64,000 nucleotides of DNA from Colocasia esculenta (Eukaryota; Streptophyta; Magnoliopsida; Alismatales; Araceae), in contig CM024756.1 in NCBI GenBank assembly GCA_014218235.1, positions 75,204,152-75,268,151 of the forward strand, given 5' to 3'. Shown piece by piece: positions 46,564 to 57,900 of this stretch. A program made the position numbers and the translations under genes. The notes below the pieces were generated by a model, which was given only the letters and a program-made list of their open reading frames with translations, made no database searches and was not told where the DNA came from. How positions within the stretch are numbered: position 1 is the first letter of the stretch; each line of letters starts with the position of its first letter.

Positions 46564-48120
46564 CTTGTCAACAGGGCAACATTCTTTAGTAGAACATCGA
46601 TTTCCTTCAAGCAGACTACATAAGTAAAACAACAATTTCGGTTTTACATCGACTTCATACGTAAACATCTATTTCGGTTTTACATCGACTTCATACTTAA
46701 ACAATGATTTCTGCTCTACATTGACTTCATAATTAGAATAACGATTTTGGTTCTACATCGACTTCGTTTCTACAATGATTTCGCTTAAAACATCGATTTT
46801 GGTAGAACATCAATTTCATATGAAACAACAACTTCACTTAAACATGACTTTGCTTCTACAACGATTTCACTTAAGCATCGATTTTGGTGAAACATCGATT
46901 TCATATGAAACAATGACTTCACTTAAACATCGACTTTGTTTCTACAACGATTTCACCCAAACATCGACTTCATGTGAAACAATGACTTTACTAGAACAAC
47001 TATTTTATCTGTACATCGATTTTAGTTCAACAACAATTTCGTTTAAGCATCGATATTCAATACAACAACGATTTCAGTTAAACAATGACTTTGTACAGAA
47101 CATCGATTTCATTACATTCATACATGGATTATGTTCACATCGACTTTATTTTAACAAGGATTACATTTTCACATGGATTATGAATTACATCGATTTCATA
47201 TCAACATCAACTCTCTTTGTACACAGACTATCTCTAAACATAAACTCTCTTTTAAATAACGTTATGTTTTAGATAGCTGTTAAATATATCTATTTAAATT
47301 CTCTTCAGACTTTCTTAAATACATTCCACATGATATTCAAATACAATTTCAAATCTCTGTGGATTTCAAGTGTTCCTGCGAATCATGTCATATCCTGTGC
47401 TCTCTAGCATTTATTGTGTTGGTACAATATCTCTGAACAATATATCTCTTTGCTTTCCACACTCATGTCACATGAAGTAACGCTCTATATAATGATATAA
47501 TGGAATCTCCTTTTTACTGTATCTTCCTATAGCACGACTACTAATGTTGACTGATAGTTTAGACAAAGATAAGTTGTCTATACTTTAGCATTTATTGTGT
47601 GCAGGGTTCCGGTAGAAACACACGTTGCAAAATTGGAACTGTCAACCTGACAGAAGCAAGAAAAATTCAGACAATCTTCCTTTGTGTAAGTGTCTACTCC
47701 AGCATTAAATGGCTGTAGGTTCTCTTGCCCTTTACTTCGGACCAGACACTCCAACGTGCATGAAGATGTGACACAATAGATACTTCAATGGTCAAAATCT
47801 TTCAAGAAGATAAATAGAAGAATAGTGACTCCATGAAGACATCTCTTTGAGGAGACCCTTTCAATCCGGCATCCTGAAGATTTTAGTCACCTAGAAGAAA
47901 GAAGAGCTTGCTCGTCCATTCAAACTTTCTTCAGCTCTTAGCTCTCCACAGCAACCTGTTTAGCCCTTGAGAGCATGTGTTGATCTGGGAGAGAGTTCCT
48001 TGTTAATCATCATTGTCTCTTAGATTTTGCCTCAAATCAAGAAGTTTCTATAAGCTTGGTCTAGGGGCCATCCACTCTCTACTCATTGTTCTTGAGTGTT
48101 CCTCTTCGGTTGTGAAAGAA
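46564..48120 (+). repeat. Sirevirus-type LTR fragment, opposite orientation to copia1
   Basis: 46590-47210 is an array of CATCGATTTCA, AACGATTTC and CATCGACTT motifs, the reverse-complement type of the copia1 array. Downstream come TAGCATTTATTGTGTGCAGG (47584; copia1 has the complement near 3900) and AAGCTTGGTCTAGGGGCC (48052; complement near 3470), then TCCTCTTCGGTTGTGA. It is therefore a diverged relative of the copia1 LTR in plus orientation. Its left edge is cut by gypsy C; its right edge near 48120 lacks a primer-binding site. Confidence 0.75.
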
Positions 48121-48725
48121 GTGTAGCAACATGGATTTTTCGAAAATAAAAATTTAATTTAAAAAATAAGAGCAATTAGAAAATTAATAAAAAAGAATTA
48201 AATAAAACCCATTAAATGAAAAGAAGTAATGCGCTTTCTTAAATGGACCCATTAGAAATTTGTGGCAAAATAGGGATTTTTAAAAGAAGAATAATAGGAA
48301 ATACCTTAATTCGTAACTTATTATACTTAAATAGAAAAGAGGTAATAATGCATTAATAGGAAGTTTGAGTTGGATTTGGATTCATAAACCTACCCTAGTT
48401 GCTTGGCTACGAATTTAGCTCCCTTCCTAACACAATTAAAAGTTCTCAAGCTTGAAAGGGTGAGAGAATAGGAAATCTCAAATTTTATAGTAATTAGAGT
48501 CCTATTAGGAATTAGAAACATAAGAGACATAAATACCCTCTTAAACCCCCATGGTCGGCCTAGCTCGTTACCAAGAGTTGTTGGACCAAGAGGAGAGCCA
48601 AGGAGGAGGAGAATTCATGGGGAGAAGGCTGCTCAAGCTCTCAACCCCCGTTCTTCAAGTTCTAGCCCTAGAGAAGGAAAATAACTGAAGGTAGGCATTC
48701 TCACAAGCAAAAATCAAAAATAAAA
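48121..48725. repeat. Fragment related to window positions 120-720
   Basis: Shared blocks include ATAGGGATTTTTAAAAGA, AAACCTACCCTA, the GGGGAGAAGGCT run and CGTTCTTCAAGTTCTAG. No coding sequence is seen. It is a second, truncated copy of the old LTR-like repeat at the window start. Confidence 0.8.
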
Positions 48726-48775
48726 TTCTATAGGGCATGCCCAAGCACCCCAAGGCACCACATGGACACATGGGC

Positions 48776-48783
48776 TATAAATA
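48776..48783 (+). promoter_or_regulatory. copia2 LTR TATA box
   Basis: TATAAATA in GGGCTATAAATACCCATG, conserved at 63117-63124 in the 3' LTR. Transcription would start about 30 bp downstream, placing the hairpin array inside the transcript. Confidence 0.65.
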
Positions 48784-49263
48784 CCCATGTTTCTTGTACT
48801 CTAAAGGAGAGAGAGACCAGACATCTCTAGAAAGGATGTGGCGGTTGCAGAAATGGAAAAAGGAGCCTGCGTTTAAAAGGGAGTAGAGCAGTCTTGTTTA
48901 GAAGGAGAACGTGAAAAGAAGAGAAGAGAAGAGGAGAGAGGATAAAGTATCTACATCCAGAAAGGGAGCAGAGCACGCCATCAGATTGAGAAGCAGAAAA
49001 GCATCAAAGGAAGAGGAAGAACTGGCAATCCGGATGCCACTGAAGTAGAGCATCATGGATTGAAGAAGATCTCCAACGAATTCCTTGAAGATCTTCAATC
49101 CAAGCTTTTGCAAGTCTTCTCATCGAGGAACATCCAAGTAACATCTATTTCATTTATTTTCTTAGAGTGTTCATCCAGTTTTTCATTGTGAGGCTGTGTA
49201 TGTGTCTACACAGCTCACTTAATTATGCTTGTTCTATTTTTATCATTGTATTGACATAGATCG

Positions 49264-49600
49264 GTCTAGAGGATCCATTCTCTAACTGAGCTTGTTCTAG
49301 CAGAACTTAGATCCTTCGTGGTCTAAAGGTTTGGAGCCGTAGTGCTCTGGAGCCATTGTGCTCATGTGGTTGTGAGTCGTCATACTCACAAGTGGTTTTT
49401 GGAGTAGGTCGTTGTGCCTATCTCGTGAGTTTTCATTGAGTTGTCGTACTCAAAGGGTTTGGAGTCGTTGTACTCTGGTTGTGTCTTCAGTGGTCGTGCT
49501 CAATGGTGTTCTGGAGTCGTCGTGCTCCAGTGTGTGTTGTACTCAAGGTTTTGAGTAGTGTGGCCTCACTGTGTAAGGGGTGGATGTAGGAGTCACTGGA
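49264..49600 (+). repeat. Hairpin array in copia2 LTR, copy A
   Basis: About ten short inverted repeats in a row, many with an 8-base loop of TCGTNGTR type. Examples: TTGTGAG/CTCACAA (49370-49391), TTGAG/CTCAA (49436-49453), CTGGAG/CTCCAG (49511-49530) and TACTCAA/TTGAGTA (49540-49557). The array lies downstream of the TATA box, hence probably in R/U5 and the 5' leader. Confidence 0.8.
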
Positions 49601-49871
49601 GGTGATTTCCGAAACACCTACAAATCCTCTGTGCAGTGGTTTGTATTGAGGTTTGACTTTGTATTGCGCTAGAAGCATGCATAGGGATTTCGCTCACACT
49701 ACTAATTGATTTGATCACACACACTAATCACACATATTGCATCTGTTTAGTGGGATTTTATTTGAATAGATATCTTGATTCGAAGTAATTTTTAAATTTC
49801 TTTACTTTCCGCTGCAAATCTATTCAACCCCCCTTCTAGCTTTGCCATATCCACCTATTCGATCCTACAAT

Positions 49872-49884
49872 TGGTATCAGAGAG
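49872..49884 (+). promoter_or_regulatory. copia2 primer-binding site, unit 1
   Basis: TGGTATCAGAGAG two bases after the LTR end; initiator-Met type. A second copy is at 52593-52605. Confidence 0.88.
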
Positions 49885-49970
49885 GGTTAACCACTATAAT
49901 TGTTAGATCTAATTCCTTGTTACATTCATTCACTGTGTTTAGATCTAATAGCCTTTTGAGTTTTGGTATA

Positions 49971-51800
49971 ATGGCAAATTTATTTAATCTGCATGAATTC
50001 TTGTTATAATTTCAGAGAAATCCTCAATCTCACTTTCATCATGTTTTTCAAGGGAAGCACAAAGAAAAGGAATTCTCATATGCTCAATGGCAAAGAAGAA
50101 CTTCAATGAATCCAGAAAATCACAAATTCAGAAAACTGTGGCTCTCACAACACATTCTAAGAGCTCAGAGCATTCTTCATCCTTATCAAAACACAAGAAA
50201 TCAAATGGGTCTACAAGGTCAGGTGAATCCACTCCAGACTCATCTATGTATTCTAACTCTGATTCTGATGTAGATGAAGGAATGTCTCAAGTTAAATTGA
50301 TTGAATTCTGTGAGAAGATACAAAAACTTAATTTACAGCTGAACACTAAAAATAAAGACTTGAAAAAGACATTAAAACATTGCCATGAAGCAAATGAGAA
50401 TTTGAAAAATGAAGTTGAAAATTTAATTTTGAGAAAGAGAATTTGGAAGATGAAGTCTAAATCTGTGAAAATAAACTGAATGGATAAAAGATAACTATGA
50501 GCTATTGAAATCAAAAGTCATTAATCTAAAAAATGAAAAAGAATAATTGATTGATCTCAATGAAAACTTCAAATCTGACAATGATCAATTAAACAAACAG
50601 ATTTCTAACTGGCTCATGATCATCAAATAACTGAAAGATGCAAACAACTTGTTGAAGAAAATTGTCACTTAAAGAGAAAGATTGAATGCTAGTTACATGA
50701 CAAAAACTAAATAATGATTGTAGCAATTTTAGTAATAAAATTGCTGATATGGAAAAACAAATTACTCAATTTGAAAATGAAAAGAAAAAGATGAAAAATG
50801 GTTTGGATGTCATGCTAAACAGGCTTAAATTTCAGAAAAATAAGTTGTTGCATTAAAAGCTGAAAAACAGAAGCTTCAACATGAATTGAAGAATACTAAA
50901 TACATAAGTCTTGCTTCTGTGGAAATAAGAAAAATGAAAATAAAATAAAAATAACATTTGTTAAAGCTACTGCGAACAAGAACTCTGCTAGTTCTAATGA
51001 GAAACTAGTGAAAGTTCTTGTTCAGAAACATACAGACAAAAAGAAAAATGTTACTGTGTCAAGAAGATTCATCTACATCCTCCATCAGTCCAAAAAGCTC
51101 CAAGGCAAGTTCCAAATTCACATCATGCCAAGAGCCACCAAAAAGTACCTCCTTCTCCTCATGGTATGCCACCTCACAGGAAAAGGAGATTCCAGCAAAT
51201 GCATACATGCCAAGGTAAGTACCAGGTATGAAATGCTCTCATTTACTTTAACTGCAATAAACCTGGTCATCTTGCCAAACATTGCTGGATTAGAAATCAA
51301 AATTTTAATAAAACATGCCAAATAAGTCCAATGCTTTCGTTGTCATAAAATTGGTCATATTTCTAGAGACTGATGGTACAGAAATGATTTTGTTATGCAT
51401 GCTCAGAAATTCCAGTCTAATGCATATGCTCATACACATAGGAATAAATATCATGTTCATACTGAAAATGTTCAGAAATTCTATGTGTATAGGCATAGAA
51501 ATGCTGCAAAAAATCATTCTGTTTCTGTTTATATTAAAATCTAGAAATTATAAAACTTCATGAAAACATAGATGCATTGAGCAAGGCAAAAAGAAAATCT
51601 GGAACTAATTTTGCTCATAGTTCTATCAATGAAAGAAATACATCTATACCAAATATAAATCATTTTGGATTTAGAAATCGTTATTGCACTCTAACATTGA
51701 TTTCATTGCAGGACCCAAGCAAGTGTGGGTCTCAAAACCAGCATGATCAGCAAGCCGAGGAGTCTTGCAGCCATACATTGTAAATCGATTCAAGTTATTG
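49971..51800 (+). pseudogene. copia2 partial gag, unit 1
   Basis: The ATG at 49971 (MANLFNLHEF) soon meets a stop. From about 50087 a Ser/Lys-rich part, an acidic NSDSDVDEGM stretch and a long Asn/Lys/Glu coiled coil (50290-50950, several stops) follow. Two CCHC-type knuckles are at about 51250 (first Cys replaced by Tyr) and 51335 (last Cys replaced by TGA). The linker GPKQVWVSKPA precedes a stop near 51745. The capsid-type N-terminal domain of Sirevirus gag and all of pol are missing. Confidence 0.75.
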
Positions 51801-51948
51801 GCTGTGCAAGGCAAGAAATGATTGGAGAACACAGGTAAAATCTTCGAAAAATAAATGAAGACTATTCAGGTAAAATTTCCTTATCATTTCAAATGTAAAT
51901 TTTCTGAATTGAAAAGAATGTTTAATTTTTATCTGAACAATGAGAAAT

Positions 51949-52590
51949 AGATCGGGCTAGAGGATCTATTCTCTAACTGAGGTTGTTCTAGCAGAACTTG
52001 GATCCTTCGTGGTCCAAAGGTTTGGAGCCGTAGTGCTCTGGTTTGGAACCCTAGTGCTTTGGAGCCGTTGTGCTCATGTGCTTGTAAGTCATCATACTCA
52101 CATGTGGTTTTTGGAGTAGGTCGTTGTGCCTATCTCTTGAGTTTGCTTTGAGTTGTCGTACTCAAAGTGTTTGGAGTCGTTGTACTCCGGTTGTGTCTTG
52201 AGTCGTCGTGTTCAAGGGTGTTCTGGAGTCGTTGTGCTCCAGTGTGTGTTGTACTCAAGGTTTTGAGTAGTGTGGCCTCAATGTGTGAGGGGTGGACGTA
52301 GGAGTCACTAGAGGTGATTTCCGAACCATTTAAAAATCCTCTATGTAGTGGTTTGAATTGTTGTTTGACTTTGCATTGCGCTAGATGCATGCATAGGGAT
52401 TTTGCTCACACTACTAATTGATTTGCTCACACACACTAATCACATATATTGCATCTATTTAGTGGGGTTTTATTTGAATAGATTTCTTAATTCGAAGTAA
52501 TTTTTAAATTGTTTTAATTTCCGCTATAAATCTGTTCAACCCCCCCCCCCCCCTTCTAGCTTTGCCATTATCCACCTATTCGATCCTACA
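51949..52590 (+). repeat. copia2 LTR distal part, unit 2, with hairpin array copy B
   Basis: Starts inside the LTR at AGATCGGG and ends GATCCTACA. The array at 51955-52320 has CTTTGAG/CTCAAAG (52146-52167) and other stems. A C-run of about 16 at 52541-52556 replaces the CCCCCC of unit 1. Confidence 0.88.
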
Positions 52591-52691
52591 ATTGGTATCA
52601 AAGAGGGTTAACCACTCCAATTGTTAGATCTAATTCCTTGTTACATTGATTCACTGTGATTAGATCTAATAGTCATTTGAGTTTTGGTATA

Positions 52692-54480
52692 ATGGCAAAT
52701 TTCTTTAATCTGCATGAATTTCCTATTATAATTTTAGAGAAATCCCCATCTCACTTTCATCAAGTTTTTGAGAGGAAGTATAAAGAAAAGGAGCAAAAGG
52801 AATTCCCAAATGCTCAATGGCAATGAAGAACATCAATGAATCTAGACAATCACCAATTTAGAAAATTGTGGCTCTCACAGCACATTCTAAGAGCTCAGAA
52901 CATTCTTCATCCTCTTCAAAACACAAGAAATCAATTGGGTCTACAAGGTCAGGTAAATCCACTCCAGACTCACTTATGTATTCTAACTCTGATTCTGATG
53001 TAGATGAAGGAATGCCTCAGGTTAAATTGATTGAATTCTGTGAGAAGATACAAATCTTAATTTACAGGTGAACACTAAAAATAACAACTTGAAGAAGACT
53101 TTAAAACATTGCCATGAAGCAAAGGAGAATTTGAAAAATGAAGTTGAAAAATTAAATTCTGGAAAGAGAATTTGGAAGATGAAGTCCAAATCTGTGAAAT
53201 AAACTGAACGGATTAAACGATAACTATGAGCTATTGAAATCAGAAGTCATTAATCTAGAAAATGAAAAAGAAGAATTGATTGATGTCAATGAAAACTTCA
53301 AATCTGACAATGATCAATTAAACAAACATATTTCTAACATGGCTCATGATCATCAAATACTGAAAGATGCAAACAACTTGTTGAAGAAAATTGTCACTTA
53401 AAGAGAAAGATTGAATGCTTGTTACATGACAAACCACTAAATAATGATTGTAGCAATTTCAGTAATAAAATTGCTGATATGGAAAAATAAATTGCTCAAT
53501 TTTAACATGAAAAGAACAATATGAAAAATGGTTTGGATGTCATGCTAAACAAGCTTCAAATTTCAGAAAAAAAAAGTTGTTGCATTAAAAACTGAAAAAC
53601 AGAAGCTTCAACATGAATTGAAGAATACTAAATACACAGGTCTTGCTTCTATGAAAGATAAGAAAAATAAAAATAAATAAAAAATAACATTGTTTAAGCT
53701 GCTGCGAACAAAAACTCTGCTAATTCTAATGAAAAACAAATGAAAGTTATTGTTCAGAAATAGACAGAGAAAAAGAAAAATGCTACTGTCAAGAATATTC
53801 ATCTACTTCCTCCATTGGTCCAAAAAGCTCCAAGACACGTTCCAATTCACATCATGCCAAGAGCCACAAAAAGTACCTCCTTCTCCTCATGGTATGCCTC
53901 CTCATAGGAAAAGGAGATTCCAGCAATGCATACATGCCAAGGTAAGTACTAGGTAAGAAATGCTGTCATTTGCTTTAACTGCAATAAACCTGGTCATCAT
54001 GTCAAACATTGCTGGATTAGAAAACAAAATTTCAATAAACATGCCAAATCAGTCCAATGCTTTCATTGTCATAAAATTAGTCATATTTCTAGAGACTGAT
54101 GGTACAAAAATAATTTTGTTGTGCATACTCAGAAATTCTAGTCTAATGCATATGCTCATACACATAGGAATAAATATCCTGTTCATACTGAAAATGTTCA
54201 GAAATTCCATGTGTATAGGCATAGAAATGCTGCACAAAATCATTCTATTTCAGCTTATATTAAAAATCCAAAATTAGAAAAATTCATGAAAACATAGATG
54301 CATTGAGCAAGGCAAAAGGAAAATCTGGAACTAATTCTGCTCATAGTTCTATCAATGAAAGATATGCATCTATACCAAATATAAAATCATTTTGGATTCA
54401 GAAATCATTATTGCACTCTAACATTGATTTCATTGTAAGACCCAAGCATGTATGGGTCCCAAAACCAGCTTGATCAGCAA
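52692..54480 (+). pseudogene. copia2 partial gag, unit 2
   Basis: The ATG at 52692 opens 44 codons (MANFFNLHEFPIIILEKSP...) ending at TGA. The Ser-rich, acidic and coiled-coil parts follow with stops and indels. The knuckle region is near 53980-54100 and the GPKxVWVPKPA linker near 54440. The shared MAN(L/F)FNLHEF start in both units suggests it was the gag start of this short element. Confidence 0.72.
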
Positions 54481-54664
54481 GCTGAGGAGTCTTGCAGCCG
54501 TACATTGTAAATGGATTCAAGATATTGGTTGTGCAAGGCAAGAAATGATTGGAGAACACATGTAAAATCTTTGAAAAAAAGTGAAGACTGTTCAGGTAAA
54601 ATTTCTTTATCATTTCAAATGTAAATTGTCTGAATTGAAATGATTGTTTAATTTTTATCTGAAC

Positions 54665-54680
54665 AATGAGAAATGTGTTT
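54665..54680. repeat. LINE target-site duplication, left
   Basis: AATGAGAAATGTGTTT, identical to 60540-60555. A 16-bp length is typical of target-primed L1 insertion. Confidence 0.93.
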
Positions 54681-54915
54681 TTTTTTATTTTATTAAAAGA
54701 TCACAGGGACTGCAACCAGCTAGTGCACTACTCCCCAGCAGGGAATAATGTAATCACTCCCCTGGTGTGATTCCCTGTGATAATATATTATTCAATAAGG
54801 AGATTTGATACACAACCTACGGGGCATACCCCTGCCAAACAGCCCATACAATAAGAATGAACCCAAGACCAGACCCCACTAGAAATAGAGGAGAAAACCA
54901 CCCAACTGACAAACA

Positions 54916-57900
54916 TTATCGCCTAAAACTAGTTAGGCCAGCCTTGTCAACTAGTAAAGCCCCGCGAAGAGAAAATGGTAAAGAACTCATATCACTGAAA
55001 ACCGAGCTAGAAGAGGTGGTACAAGCGTAATTAGCCAAACAATCCGCCGGCTGATTTCCCTCACAAAAGATATGCTTCAACTGTGGCTGCATAAGATTAA
55101 ACATTTGGAGAAGCCCACGCCAACATGGGAAGACCGCCCAATGGGGGAATCGACCAGAAGAAATAGCCTGAATGGTGGAACGGGAATCCAAGTATAGCAC
55201 AGAAATATGAATCCTCCTCCTCATAGCCAGCCGAAGACCATCATATAAAGCACGGACTTCAGTGACAGTGCTGCTACCCACACCATAATAATAGCAAACC
55301 ACCTATGAAGCTGCCATGCACGTCCCGAATACAACCCCCACCACCACAAATTCCAGGATTACCTTTAGACGCTCCATCCACATTCAAGCAATAGCTATGA
55401 AGAGGCGGAGTCCACCTCACCTGAATGGGCACTCTAATGTGAACCAAGACTCTGATATCAAATAGTTGGAGGATGGCCGCCTGGTTATAGGAGATAGAAC
55501 CTGAAAACTTAGCAGACGCCATAAAGGATCTGACTGCCACCATAGTCAAGCCTTTGAGAGCAGAAACTGAAGGCGGAACACCCTCCATGCGAGCACGACA
55601 TCTGGATTTCCATAATTCCCAGAGCATAATAATGGAAGTAATCAACCCAGCACAAGTATGGGCGAGCTCATATTAGAACTAGATAAGATACTCCATAAGC
55701 GGATAGAAACACGATCACTCAAATTAATTTTGACGCTGAGTAAGGGAGCTACCCAAGACCATAGGACTTTAGCAATGGAGCTGGAAATAATAAGTGATCA
55801 AGACTTCTTGCTCATGATCAACACAACAAACACACATGGATACGAGAGAAATTCCACACTCCATAATACGAGAATCAACCGAGACCGCTCGATGAAGTAA
55901 CTTCCATGCAAACATCGCAGCACGAGGAGGAATATGATGAGACATAATTTCAGCCAAGCACTACGAGAGATACCAGAGGCAGAGGCAACCAAGTAAGCCG
56001 ATTTAACAGTGAACTCACCATGCTGATTAGGGGACCAAATAAACTTGTCAGGCTGGTCAGAAAGAAGAATCTGAACATCGTGGGGGGAGACAGTAAGAGA
56101 GGACCAACTGGATTACCATCATCCAACACCACCTCTCTAACCGAAGCAGAAGGAGATTGAATGGGAACAGTGCCACTCAGTGCATGAAGGAGAGTTGAAT
56201 CCCCATCCAGGAATCCAGAAAAAACTTAACCATAGTTCCTTCCCCACCAATCCACCGCATATTAGCCAAAATCAACTCTTTTGCTTTATTGAAAATGCGC
56301 TTAGAGATACCAAAAGGAAAGGGAGAAGAAACGTCACTAAGATGGGCAGTCAACAGAAACCTGCTCCGGCATATGAAGACCAGAGGGAGGTACCATGCAA
56401 AATGCTCCAAATTTGCTTAGCCGCCATAGCCACCTGAAGGGTATTTAAGTTCCTGAAATTCAAACCACCCTCAATACATTGCTTTTGTAAGGAAGACCAA
56501 GCAACACAGTGGCGTCTACGCTCACCATCACCCCCCTGCCAGAAAAAATTTGCACAAATTTGATCTAACTGATGAATGATCGTATAGGGAATAGAGACAG
56601 AACTAGCCAGATACACAGGAATACTCAATAGGGTTGAACGAATAAGGACCGCCCGACCCGCCTGGGAGAGTATTTTAGCACGCCAACCAGACAATTTCCG
56701 AGTAACAGCCTCACCAAGAACTTGAAATCTTGGACTTTCAACTTGCCCGCCTTCAGAGGAATGCCCAAATACTTAATGGAGCCATACTGATGAGAGTAAC
56801 CGGTGACAACAGAGAGACGAGACACCAAGGCAGCAGGCGATTTTTCAGATAGATAGAAGCAACTTTTATGAGCATTCACTTTTTGACCCGAACTCCTTTC
56901 ATACGACCCAAGAAATGCAGAAGAGCTCTAACCCATGGATTTCAGCATTCATAAAGATAAGCGTATCATCTGCATAAAGTAGATGAGAGATCGGCAAGAC
57001 ACCTCTGGGAGCACTGAAGAATTTATTAATCCACTATTGAACAGGTGAGACAACCCTCGACTAAGCACTTCAGAAGCAATGATGAAAAGAGTTGGAGCCA
57101 AGGATCTCCTTGGCGAATGCCTCTGGTAGATTTGAAAAATCCAGAAACGGAACCATTAAAATAACTGAAGACCAACAGTTGTAGAGAAGCATACCAACTA
57201 GCGAAGTGAGCCGGGTGGGGAAACCAAATTTTTGCATAACCTGCAGATAAAGTCCCACTCCATGCGATCATAAGCTTTAGCCATATCGAGTTTGAACATG
57301 ATATTATGGCCTCTAACTTACGATTAATATCTCTATTGATATGACGAGCCAAAGCCACATTATCCAAGATAGACCTCCCCTTCACAAGGCACTCTAGTTA
57401 TCGGAGATGATAAGCGGCAGCAACGGAGCAAGGCGAGCAGAGAGAATCCTGGAGATAATTTTGAAGGCAAAATTGCACAAAGTGATAGGACGAAAATCAC
57501 CAAAATTACGTGGCACATCCACCTTAGGAATAAGGGTAATGAGAGAAGAAGATAAACCCCTTGGAAGACAAAACCCAGCAAAAAAACCTTGCGTCGCTGT
57601 GATGACATCTGCACCAACAATATCCCAGCAATGGGTAAAAAAGGATCCAGAGAAACCATCTGGACTAGGAGCACTATTGCAATTCATCTCAAAGACGGTG
57701 TTCTTAACTTCTCTGCCGTGGGGGAGAGGTAGAATTTATCGTTTTGTTCTGATGTGATAAGTGAAGGAATAACAGATAAAAGACCATGGTCGACTTCATG
57801 AGACTCAGAAGATAAAAGATGATGGAAAAAGGTGACGACTTCATCCTTAAGTAAATCCTGGTCCGAACACCAATCATGTGAAGAATTGATTTTAAGCCTG

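Larger units (their letters stand above)
48737..49869 (+). repeat. copia2 5' LTR, 5'-truncated
   Basis: Matches 63077 onward of the 3' LTR. The first roughly 500 bp are absent. It ends GATCCTACA before the primer-binding site. Combining both LTRs gives an expected full length near 1.63 kb. Confidence 0.88.
49258..54674 (+). repeat. Tandem duplication of LTR-distal/gag block (about 2.7 kb, two units)
   Basis: Unit 1 is 49258-51948 and unit 2 is 51949-54674. The junction joins gag-downstream AATGAGAAAT to LTR AGATCGGGCTAGAGG, with at most two or three shared bases. The units differ by many substitutions and small indels, so this is not a recent assembly duplicate. Confidence 0.9.

Noticed and set aside
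46775..47272. 165-codon plus-strand ORF
   Set aside because: It is produced by the AT-rich CATCGATTT array of an LTR fragment; the low-complexity peptide follows the DNA repeat.
52541..52556. C16 run as a functional tract
   Set aside because: The equivalent place in unit 1 has six C; slippage or sequencing error is the simpler explanation.
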